The notes under the pieces were generated by a model, which saw only the letters and a program-made list of their open reading frames with translations, was not told where the DNA came from and did not search any database. From DTCV01 sp964641155 (GTDB lineage Archaea; Thermoproteota; Thermoprotei_A; Sulfolobales; NBVN01), in the NCBI GenBank assembly GCA_964641155.1, contig CAZXJO010000001.1:248001-312000 (forward strand): DNA of 64,000 nucleotides, in the 5' to 3' direction. Shown piece after piece: positions 8,768 through 15,920 of this stretch. The translations under genes and the position numbers were made by a program. Numbering within the stretch: the first letter of the stretch is position 1; each line of letters begins with the position of its first letter.

Positions 8768-8860
8768 TGTTATTTCTTTATAAATTTTTCTGATTTAACA
8801 GCTCAGCATCACAGCAGGATGAATTAAGAGGTTCCCAGCGTCTTCACAATCAGATGCTAC

Positions 8861-9286
8861 ATGAATTTACTAAGTAACTTACTAAGTAAAGGTCTGACAA
8901 AGGTGACAGCTACTCTGGCCCTGTTCCTAGTGGTAATGGGGGCATCAACAATTACATGGTCCCTGATAATAATTGCAGGGGACCAAACAATCGCAACCGC
9001 CCCCAGTACAGTGAAGCTAGAATCGGTGATGTACGATGAGGAGGGCAAGGAACTAATCCTCAACATCAGAACCCGTGGGGAAAACCGCAAGGACCTGAAA
9101 ATCACCCTGTACAGGCTCAGCACCGGGAATTTATATAAGGTCACGATTAGTGAGGTACTTTTCAAAGAAGTTGATTCGAACTTAGCGGTCATTAGTTTAA
9201 GGTTCAGCGATGAACTTCTAAACGGTAGCTATTCCTTAAAGCTGGAAGTACGTAACTGGATTTTAGAATACAAGTTCCGTATATGA
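8861..9286 (+). CDS. Membrane-anchored extracellular protein, pilin-like architecture
   Basis: 141 residues: basic N-terminus, one hydrophobic helix (about residues 15-40) and a beta-rich outer domain of about 100 residues. The layout resembles archaeal pilin-like or S-layer-associated proteins, but no clear class III signal-peptide motif is visible. A TATA-like TTTATAAATT (8774-8783) lies upstream. Monocistronic. Function unknown. Confidence 0.65.
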   Translation: MNLLSNLLSKGLTKVTATLALFLVVMGASTITWSLIIIAGDQTIATAPSTVKLESVMYDEEGKELILNIRTRGENRKDLKITLYRLSTGNLYKVTISEVLFKEVDSNLAVISLRFSDELLNGSYSLKLEVRNWILEYKFRI

Positions 9287-9336
9287 AATGTTCGAATTGT
9301 AAAGTAAAAACGGGGCGGGGGTTAACGCTCTGCTCT

Positions 9337-9474
9337 TTAGAAGGAATCGGCGTTGTAGGGATCTCCCCTTAACGGGAGGATCTTGGCGGCCGCTAGGCCC
9401 ATTATTACGATTTTCACAGCTAAGGGGAGAGCTGGTGATGTGAGTAACTTTAACTTTAGTTCGGTTTTACCCAT
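9337..9474 (-). CDS. Possible small membrane-associated protein (45 aa)
   Basis: ATG 9474 opens a 45-codon frame ending TAA at 9337: MGKTELKLK, a hydrophobic stretch (PLAVKIVIMGLAAAKILPL) and a polar tail. It fills most of the gap between two plus-strand genes, and an AT-rich TTTAAAC element lies about 35 bases upstream on its strand. No homologue recognised. Confidence 0.4.
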   Translation of the reverse strand: MGKTELKLKLLTSPALPLAVKIVIMGLAAAKILPLRGDPYNADSF

Positions 9475-9584
9475 ACGATATCACCGAACTATTTGATAGT
9501 AAGCAATTTGTTTAAATTTTCTGACATTGTTTGGTTGTCTTATGTGGAAATGTTAATAAAGTGCTGTGTGTAAGATTTAGATCG

Positions 9585-10646
9585 ATGTCTACTGTGAGAA
9601 AAGACTTCGTAGACGAGATGAAAAAACTCTCCGAAAATTTCTATAGGAATTTAGATTTTTCTCTAGCTAGCTTAATAGAACATATACTCTCCTATGAGTA
9701 CTTACCTATGAAGACAGACATTGCTAGGGACTTAAACATACCGTCATACACGCTTTCACGTAAGTTGGGATTGCTTAGGAGGTTGGGAGTGGCGTTCGGT
9801 GTTAAAGTTGACTTCCTGGCAATAGGGTTGAACAGGTTGGTAATCATAACTAATGAGCTGGTAGAGCTGGACAACATTCTGAAAGACGGTTTCGCTGATA
9901 GGTTCATCTCTTTCTACGCGCCGATAATATTACCCTTTCAGGGCACTCTGATATCCTACTACATACCCAACACCATCAACGTAAATGATGTTGTTTCGAA
10001 GTTTAGGAACGTTGTTCTGTATGACGTCATTAATAAGTCCTTATATTCTAAGGCTAAGTTAACACAACACTTTGACTTCACTAAGAAGTCTTTCAAAATT
10101 AATTGGGATAGGCTACATAAGCTAGCCCGAGAAGGTAACATACCATACAAAAACATCGACCTAAGCCTGTATGGGAGAGCTAAATTCGACTTCTTAGACC
10201 TGCTAATAATTAAGGAACTAGAGACAAACCCGTTCGATCATGCAATGAAGATTAGTAAGGTGTTAGGGGTAAATTACCCGAAGGTCCTCAGACATTTCAA
10301 CCTCCATGTCAGTAAGATCGTTAAGGGTTTTAGGTTAAGGCTCGTACCACTTCCCCCTGAGAACTCCCTCTACGTTCTAATGAGAGTTGAGGGTGATTAC
10401 GGACTGCTGTGCAGACTAGCTAACGCGCTCTCCGAACTGATCTTTATTGCAGGCATTCACCTGTCATTTAAAGGTGTGATGTACATCTTTTCTGTAGTTG
10501 ATTCCGACATACTTAACAACCTACTCAAATACTTGAAGGACTTCAACGTAAGTTACAGTGTCTACCTCCTAGATAGGTACCGTAGAGTGGTTTACACGAT
10601 ACCGTACACGGAGTACTCTAAGCTTCTGAGAAGTTGGAATGGTTGA
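9585..10646 (+). CDS. Winged-helix regulator-like protein, two-module
   Basis: About 353 residues from ATG 9585 (TTG 9531 would add 18). Two helix-turn-helix regions are apparent: one in the first 90 residues (TDIARDLNIPSYTLSRKLGLL) and one near the middle (AMKISKVLGVNYPKVLRHFNL), each followed by a mixed alpha/beta segment. This suggests a duplicated winged-helix plus sensor protein, a layout found in crenarchaeal regulators. Ligand and targets unknown. Confidence 0.7.
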   Translation: MSTVRKDFVDEMKKLSENFYRNLDFSLASLIEHILSYEYLPMKTDIARDLNIPSYTLSRKLGLLRRLGVAFGVKVDFLAIGLNRLVIITNELVELDNILKDGFADRFISFYAPIILPFQGTLISYYIPNTINVNDVVSKFRNVVLYDVINKSLYSKAKLTQHFDFTKKSFKINWDRLHKLAREGNIPYKNIDLSLYGRAKFDFLDLLIIKELETNPFDHAMKISKVLGVNYPKVLRHFNLHVSKIVKGFRLRLVPLPPENSLYVLMRVEGDYGLLCRLANALSELIFIAGIHLSFKGVMYIFSVVDSDILNNLLKYLKDFNVSYSVYLLDRYRRVVYTIPYTEYSKLLRSWNG

Positions 10647-10671
10647 AACCTCCACATCGATCGTTCCTGGT

Positions 10672-10929
10672 TTACACGGCTGTTGAGTACTTCTTCTTAA
10701 TGCATGTCTCAACATCAACGTCTAGCAGGTTAGCCAATGAAATGAGCCATGCTAGTACGTCCGCAATTTCTTCCTCGACCTTCCCCCTATCATTTGAGAG
10801 TAATGCCTCCGCCAGCTCCCCCACCTCCTCTACGAACCAGGTGAAGGTGGCGTATAGACCCCTGGCACTGTCTTTCTCATAATAATACCTCCTCATTCGT
10901 TCCTGGACTTCACCTATTGTTAAACCCAT
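10672..10929 (-). CDS. MazG-type nucleotide pyrophosphohydrolase
   Basis: 85 residues with the MazG helical metal-binding pattern: EEVGELAEALL followed by EEEIADVLAWL (E-x-x-E ... E-x-x-D), which binds Mg2+ and hydrolyses NTPs to NMP and diphosphate. Compact single-domain form without a C-terminal extension. ATG 10929; convergent with the regulator gene upstream. Confidence 0.87.
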   Translation of the reverse strand: MGLTIGEVQERMRRYYYEKDSARGLYATFTWFVEEVGELAEALLSNDRGKVEEEIADVLAWLISLANLLDVDVETCIKKKYSTAV

Positions 10930-10987
10930 GGCACCCCACTAATATTCCTAATAGACTTAACAATCTTTTAAGGAATGTGATTCACTA

Positions 10988-11086
10988 AGACCTCCCAACA
11001 TCCGGGCCAAGTTAGGCGCTCATCGCTGGGAGTTTGTTGGTTGCATGCAGGCACCGAGCCTGTAGGCCGGAATAGTTTAAATTTGC
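10988..11086. ncRNA. Candidate structured RNA (GC-rich intergenic island)
   Basis: GC-rich block in an otherwise AT-rich intergenic region. CTCCCA near the left pairs with TGGGAG, AGGC-accga-GCCT forms a hairpin, and TCCGG can pair with CCGGA near the right end. GC-rich islands of this kind in hyperthermophile spacers often mark non-coding RNAs. No family recognised; strand not determined. Confidence 0.3.
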
Positions 11087-11113
11087 AGTAATTTAGTATC
11101 TGTAGGTGTTGAA

Positions 11114-11278
11114 GTGTCTAGTAGGAAGAGGAAGAGTTCGGGACCTCAATCAGCGGCAGGTCTGGTTAGGTTCTTTGAGGATGTGGAGTCTAAGCTTACA
11201 ATATCACCTGTGGCTTTACTTGTTCTGGCAGCGGTTTTCGTATCACTTGTAGTTGCTATGAACCTGCTAATCAAGTGA
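11114..11278 (+). CDS. secG: Preprotein translocase subunit SecG / Sec61-beta
   Basis: 54 residues. Basic Ser/Lys/Arg-rich cytoplasmic tail (SSRKRKSSGPQSAAGLVRFF), the short EDVESKLTISP segment and one C-terminal transmembrane helix. This is the archaeal Sec61-beta pattern. GTG 11114 is the only plausible start. Forms the membrane protein channel with SecY and SecE, which are not in the window. Confidence 0.93.
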   Translation: MSSRKRKSSGPQSAAGLVRFFEDVESKLTISPVALLVLAAVFVSLVVAMNLLIK

Positions 11279-11608
11279 ATTTAACTAACGGTTCACGACT
11301 CCAATAAACCCTGTAAATCTAGGCGTCCCTTGAGACCCCATTCCGCCACTAGTTTAGCAACCTCAGCTGTTTCCAAATTGACGGAGCAGAGTGTGTGGAG
11401 ATGTGTGCTTAAACACCACCTTGGATGTCCCCCAGCTTACCTCTGAGCACCGTTATTGGGCGGTGTAGGGTCAACCCTTCATGATTGTTGATACCTATAA
11501 ATGTTTGAAGAAGTTCTTAACTTATGCTTAAACATTAGTGTTGAATACGAGCTTGAACTTGTTAAGGTGGTTTTAAGTTTATTAGTTAACTTCATATTGT
11601 AAAAACAG
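11279..11608. other. Intergenic region, possible small ORF remnant
   Basis: 330 bases. A minus-strand frame from TTG 11376 to TGA 11293 (27 codons, reading LETAEVAKLVAEWGLKGRLD...) looks protein-like and stays open upstream without a start, so it may be a gene fragment; unsupported otherwise. The right half is AT-rich leader or promoter of the HTH-CBS gene. Confidence 0.3.
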
Positions 11609-12187
11609 ATGTCTGTGATACCATCACCAGATGAAATTAGGAGGATGAGGATAGCTGTTGGTTTAACACAGAAGGAGTTAGCTAGAATAGCCGGTGTTAG
11701 TCAATCACTAATAGCTAGGATTGAGAAAGGTAATGTCAACCCCAGGATGAATACGTTGAGGAAGATACTGGACGCAATTAATAGGACATCAAAAACAAGT
11801 GAGACCGTGGAGAAAATCATGACGACACCTGTGCTCTCAGTCTACGTTGACGAACCGCTAACTCAGATAATAGACCTCATGGACTCTAAAGGCATTTCAC
11901 AAGTCCCAGTACTTGATAAGGGTAATAGGATTGTGGGCATGATATATGAGTCAACGTTAGTGAAGATATTAAGAAGTAGGAAGGATTTGAGGAGGCTAAC
12001 AGCTCTGGACGCAGTCGAACCACCACCACCTCAAGTACCTAAAGAAACACCTATATCACTCGTCGAATCACTTCTGCTAATCTATCCAGCGGTACTTGTC
12101 GTGGATAAAGATGGTGTGAAGGGAATTATAACGAAAATAGACCTTATAAAATACTACATGAGGTCACCAACTCTCGGTTCACCGTAG
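11609..12187 (+). CDS. XRE-type HTH regulator fused to a CBS domain pair
   Basis: 192 residues. N-terminal Cro/C1-type helix-turn-helix (IRRMRIAVGLTQKELARIAG, then VSQSLIARIEKGN) in residues 8-55, then two CBS domains (VEKIMTTPVLSVYVDEPL and about 125-188), which normally sense adenosyl ligands. The two CBS halves are joined by a short Pro-rich linker (VEPPPPQVP). A common archaeal one-component regulator layout; targets unknown. Confidence 0.9.
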   Translation: MSVIPSPDEIRRMRIAVGLTQKELARIAGVSQSLIARIEKGNVNPRMNTLRKILDAINRTSKTSETVEKIMTTPVLSVYVDEPLTQIIDLMDSKGISQVPVLDKGNRIVGMIYESTLVKILRSRKDLRRLTALDAVEPPPPQVPKETPISLVESLLLIYPAVLVVDKDGVKGIITKIDLIKYYMRSPTLGSP

Positions 12188-12617
12188 ATTTAGCGGTGGA
12201 ACGAACCACTCAAGTATCGGACTTGTTGTAAAGTGGGACAATAGACCCACTCCACTAGAAATGGAGGGGTTCACATCACTTTTGAAACCAATGACATCAA
12301 TCACAAATCAGAGGTAGACCCCTAAATTTCCTGTGGAAACCCAACCCCATAATATCTCAATATTAATGATGATGTAGATTAAATGTTTGTATAATTATCT
12401 CAATATAAAGAGATTTGGTCTCTCATAAATAATTCAACAAAATCACCAAACAAATTAAATAATGTAAATCAGAGTTACTCCAAACGAGTTCCACATGAAG
12501 TTGAGGGGTACCACCCATCGCAACATTTAATCATCAAAACACAGTCCCCTGACTGTTTGTTGTGGTGTGTGGGTGGGAATTAAGTGGGTTACAAATGAAA
12601 CAGAGGGGTGGTAAAGA
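12188..12617. other. AT-rich intergenic region with tandem hairpins
   Basis: 430 bases without a convincing gene. Two adjacent inverted repeats follow the HTH-CBS stop: GTGGG (12233-12237)/CCCAC (12246-12250) and CTCCA (12250-12254)/TGGAG (12262-12266). The centre (about 12350-12480) is strongly AT-rich with two copies of ATCTCAATAT. Possibly terminators plus a spacer between convergent genes. Confidence 0.4.
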
Positions 12618-13949
12618 TCATATTACCCAACTTCCCACGGGTTTTGTGTAGGTACATCGTTTCTCCTTACCGTACCTACATAGGGGTTTTGTTAGGTGCT
12701 TCATCATTCTAGTCCTTGTGGTGTATAGCTTATTTACATCTTCAACTGTCTCCACTACCACCTTGCTCATGCCCAACGTTTTAAACCCACATCTCTCACA
12801 TTTGAATCCTTTGTTAGTACCGGCGGATTTCATGCGTGAGCCGCATGAAGGGCATTTGGGGTTATGTACCTGTGTCCTAATCTTCCTCTTTATAAAGATT
12901 TTCTCCACGTTTATTACATTTAAGAAATTGCTCCACTGCTTAACCGACCCACATAATATTACTTCGTCATCTCTGCCCAACTCACTAGCGACCTTAGTTA
13001 ACGACGTTTCTTTGTAGAACACCGCATATGCTGGTGGGTTGGTGTCTATTTCTACGATGACGTCACCACCCCTTAAGTGCTCTGGTTTTGATTTTATGGT
13101 GGCCTCCACACATAACGTCCTATACGTTCGTACCTCATCCGAGCTTCTGTTAATCAAGTGTGAGTCAGTACCTTGATTACTTCTAAATATCATATAACCA
13201 TCAAATTCCTCACATATGTTTAACTCGTTGAAGTACTTTACGAGGATTTCAGGCTCCTCCCCCCTTATGCCAACTAACACTGGGTTATAGCCGTGTGGTG
13301 TTATAAGGACTCTACCCTCCTCATAATCGTAATTGTTGAAGACATGGTCCCTGTACTTAAGGTCCACCCTCCTCACAGAGTCGTTATCCACACACCTGTC
13401 CTCATTAGCAGATGATTTGCGGTAGGCTATTAACTCGTAGGTGCAGTCCGAACCCTGAGCCCACCCAATAGCTGCCAGAGCCCCCACAACACCTCTTGAA
13501 ATCCCCGTGGGGAGGATTAAATTATGTGTTTTCTCTATGACGTTCATCACGTAGTCCCTATGTACGAAATCCGTTAATGCCTTCATGTAAAGCTTACTTA
13601 GCGCTACCGGCACATCACCTACAACAGCTGCTAGGCCGGGCTCACAACCGCTCATATCTTCATAGTTCGATACGTAGTCCTCCACCATCTTCTTAATTAT
13701 GTTAACCACTAGTTCGCACTCACTTTCAGGGACCGACATCCTTAGGGCTACAGCACCATTTCCTCTAGTTCTAAACGGTATTGAGGGGTTCAACCTAACT
13801 AGGTTTGGATAGTCCACGAAGTCTACATGTGTTGACCTCAGTAGTTCCTTAACCACCAGGTACGCAAGATGTGTTGTACACCCGTTGAACTGGGAATCTA
13901 TATCGTCAAGTCCTACATGCAGTAACTTCCTCGAACGATCATCTGACAT
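12618..13949 (-). CDS. tiaS: tRNA(Ile2) 2-agmatinylcytidine synthetase TiaS
   Basis: 443 residues. Modifies C34 of tRNA-Ile(CAU) with agmatine, using ATP, so that it reads AUA. N-terminal HVGLDDIDSQFNGCTTHLA matches the TiaS signature (DD-D near the N-terminus, GCTTH), followed by RTRGNGAVAL. An OB-fold lies around residues 280-350 and a C-terminal zinc ribbon CPSCGSRM...CERCG at about 375-395. Essential in archaea that use AUA codons. Followed 14 bases upstream by a RAM-domain gene on the same strand. Confidence 0.94.
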   Translation of the reverse strand: MSDDRSRKLLHVGLDDIDSQFNGCTTHLAYLVVKELLRSTHVDFVDYPNLVRLNPSIPFRTRGNGAVALRMSVPESECELVVNIIKKMVEDYVSNYEDMSGCEPGLAAVVGDVPVALSKLYMKALTDFVHRDYVMNVIEKTHNLILPTGISRGVVGALAAIGWAQGSDCTYELIAYRKSSANEDRCVDNDSVRRVDLKYRDHVFNNYDYEEGRVLITPHGYNPVLVGIRGEEPEILVKYFNELNICEEFDGYMIFRSNQGTDSHLINRSSDEVRTYRTLCVEATIKSKPEHLRGGDVIVEIDTNPPAYAVFYKETSLTKVASELGRDDEVILCGSVKQWSNFLNVINVEKIFIKRKIRTQVHNPKCPSCGSRMKSAGTNKGFKCERCGFKTLGMSKVVVETVEDVNKLYTTRTRMMKHLTKPLCRYGKEKRCTYTKPVGSWVI

Positions 13950-13963
13950 TCAGAATCATCTAA

Positions 13964-14209
13964 CTACTTACGAGTCTTGCCTTCAACAACGATCATGGTG
14001 AGCGTGGACCTAACCTTAGGTATTTTCCTTATCTTACTCGATATTATCTCCTTAAGCTCCTCAGTTGTGGGGGCACTTACCTTAACAACTAAGTCGTAAA
14101 CACCGTAGACAACATACGCCTCAACTATACCCTCTATTGATGATAACAGGTTGAGGACTTCCTCCTCAGAACCAATGTCTGTATTGACAAGAACTACGGC
14201 TTCAGGCAT
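13964..14209 (-). CDS. Stand-alone Lrp/AsnC ligand-binding (RAM) domain protein
   Basis: 81 residues, only the alpha-beta RAM domain of Lrp-family regulators with no DNA-binding part. AVVLVNTDIGSEEEVLNLLSS is followed by VYGVYDLVVKV, the typical Gly-Val-x-Asp region that lines the effector pocket. Such proteins assemble as octamers and may modulate full-length Lrp proteins. ATG 14209; probably cotranscribed with tiaS. Confidence 0.88.
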   Translation of the reverse strand: MPEAVVLVNTDIGSEEEVLNLLSSIEGIVEAYVVYGVYDLVVKVSAPTTEELKEIISSKIRKIPKVRSTLTMIVVEGKTRK

Positions 14210-14269
14210 TATACCCCTAGTTAATTAAGGTATTGTGTGTTTATAAGCTTTTTAATAAGTATGGATGGG

Positions 14270-14794
14270 ATGGTTAAGGTATTTGTAGTTAGTTACGGGC
14301 ATGACGACCCTAGGAAATGCTCTGCATTGAAGATGGTTAGATTAGGTTACGCAGTTAGAGTAAGGAATATACACTCACTACCTAAGAGTTGCTTAATCTT
14401 GAACCCGCTGTCCAGGACAGTACTAACGCCCCTGGATAAAGAGCTTGTGAGCAGACACGGCCTCGCAGTTATAGATGTTTCATGGAAGGAGGGGTTAGGA
14501 GAGCTTGAACGTTTAAGTTCCAGTGAGAGGCCTCAGAGAGTGCTACCACTGTTATTCGCGGGCAACCCAACAAACTACGCTGTCGCAACTAAGTTGAGCA
14601 GTTTGGAAGCAGTAGCAGCTGCTTTATACATAACCGGCTTCAAAGACCTCTCCCTCAGAATCCTATCAATAACTAAATGGGGCAACACGTTCTACGAACT
14701 AAACAAGGAATTACTAACCATCTACTCACAATGCACGTCAGTAGATGAACTGATGAAGGTCCAGGACGAAGTTTTGAGGAGGTTGAAAAATTAA
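14270..14794 (+). CDS. Tsr3-type rRNA aminocarboxypropyltransferase
   Basis: About 174 residues. Transfers the acp group of SAM to N1-methylpseudouridine in small-subunit rRNA. Family features: MVKVFVVSYGHDDPRKCSALKM at the start, NPLSRTVLTPLD, VIDVSWKEG, RVLPLLFAGNPTNYA, and the helical C-terminal FYELNKELLTIY. A TATA-like TTTATAAGC (14240-14248) lies about 26 bases upstream of ATG 14270, favouring this leaderless start over ATG 14261. Confidence 0.92.
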   Translation: MVKVFVVSYGHDDPRKCSALKMVRLGYAVRVRNIHSLPKSCLILNPLSRTVLTPLDKELVSRHGLAVIDVSWKEGLGELERLSSSERPQRVLPLLFAGNPTNYAVATKLSSLEAVAAALYITGFKDLSLRILSITKWGNTFYELNKELLTIYSQCTSVDELMKVQDEVLRRLKN

Positions 14795-14823
14795 AACTTA
14801 TCAACTCCAACACGGTTAAAAAC

Positions 14824-15157
14824 ATGCGGTCCGGAGCTGGCTGGTGGTCACGGGGCATCCCCCTGAGGAAACTCCGTCCTCCGCACGGTACCGGGACCTC
14901 GTAAGAGGTGCAGGGAGACCTGCGGCAACGGCACAGAAACGACACGTCCCACACCAGATGTCTATGATGCTGTGAGGGTTAAGTAGTAATACTTAACCAG
15001 TAACCAGCTGAGTACGGTGTGGGGTGCGTTGAAACGGCCGACCCCCGGGGAGTAAGGCCAAGCAGTACCGATGAGTGCCGTGTGAGGTACGGGTGGGCCG
15101 CTAAGCCCAATACCACCGAAGTACAGAAGACGGGTTATAGCCAGCACCGGACCGCAT
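14824..15157 (+). ncRNA. rnpB: RNase P RNA
   Basis: Catalytic RNA of ribonuclease P. The ends form P1: ATGCGGTCCGG (from 14824) pairs with CCGGACCGCAT (to 15157). Universal core elements are visible in order: CR-I GAGGAAACTCC (about 14866), CR-IV ACAGAAAC (about 14933), and CR-V near the 3' end (CAGAAGACGGGTTATAG, 15124-15140). About 334 nt, normal for archaeal type A. Short ORFs across it are spurious. Confidence 0.96.
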
Positions 15158-15165
15158 AAACAACC

Positions 15166-15411
15166 TCAAGTTACCTTCAAAACACGTCCTTTTGTTTTTA
15201 ATGTGCCCTCCATCACTTCACAAACTACCGTGATGACATCACTAGTTTGCGATCTTACTATTCTGACCCCGGACACAGAGTTCGATATTTCCAGTAGGCC
15301 CGCGTCATGGAGTTCCTCACGATTTATAAGCCTGCCGTCGGCATCGTAAGTGTTTACCTCAACATGTTTACCTCTCAGAAACAGAATGCACGTAGGCGTA
15401 ATCACACCCAC
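15166..15411 (-). CDS. Small beta-rich protein of unknown function
   Basis: 81 residues with alternating hydrophobic strands and no recognised motif. Support for expression: a TATATA element (15429-15437) lies about 22 bases upstream of ATG 15411 on the minus strand, fitting a leaderless gene. Convergent with rnpB, ending 8 bases from its 3' end. Confidence 0.55.
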   Translation of the reverse strand: MGVITPTCILFLRGKHVEVNTYDADGRLINREELHDAGLLEISNSVSGVRIVRSQTSDVITVVCEVMEGTLKTKGRVLKVT

Positions 15412-15565
15412 AACATAACTACCATCAACATATATAAGCCCATTACCAACTTAATCTAGGTAAATGTGAGTGGTAAAACGTGTTCGTAAGTTGTGGGTGT
15501 ACGTATGGGTAGTGGGACACCAGTTTTAGTTAGGTCTCACAACCGTTGCTGCATGCAGTGGTGAT

Positions 15566-15853
15566 ATGTTGACCAAGTACAGAAACTATAGAAACGTGTA
15601 CGACGTTGATGTGAGGCGGTTCAGCATATATGGCAATAACAGCACTAATAAGGGGGAGGTTAACGTGGGTGATGAAATAGATGTCTTGGTGAGGGAGATG
15701 GATGAAAGTGGTAGGGGTGTGGGGTTCTACAAGGGTTATAAGGTCTTAATACCTAAAGGATTTCTAAACGAGAGGGTTAGGGTCAGGATCGTAAGGGTTT
15801 TAAATGAGGTCTTGCAGGGCGTTGTGGTTCACAGGTATGATTCCACCGGCTAG
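15566..15853 (+). CDS. TRAM-domain protein
   Basis: 95 residues. After a basic ~30-residue N-terminus a TRAM domain follows (VNVGDEIDVLVREMDESGRG, then GFYKGYKVLIPKGFLNERVRVRI), a beta-barrel that binds RNA; in archaea small TRAM proteins act as RNA chaperones and cold-shock-like factors. ATG 15566. Followed after 67 bases by rfcS. Confidence 0.9.
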   Translation: MLTKYRNYRNVYDVDVRRFSIYGNNSTNKGEVNVGDEIDVLVREMDESGRGVGFYKGYKVLIPKGFLNERVRVRIVRVLNEVLQGVVVHRYDSTG

Positions 15854-15920
15854 GTGGTGACATACAACGTATCTCTTTAAAATATGTTTGAGTTAATACT
15901 ATTTAATCAGGTATGAATGA

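Noticed and set aside
14673..15147. Minus-strand open frames over the RNase P RNA
   Set aside because: They lie across conserved core elements of the RNA; not protein genes.
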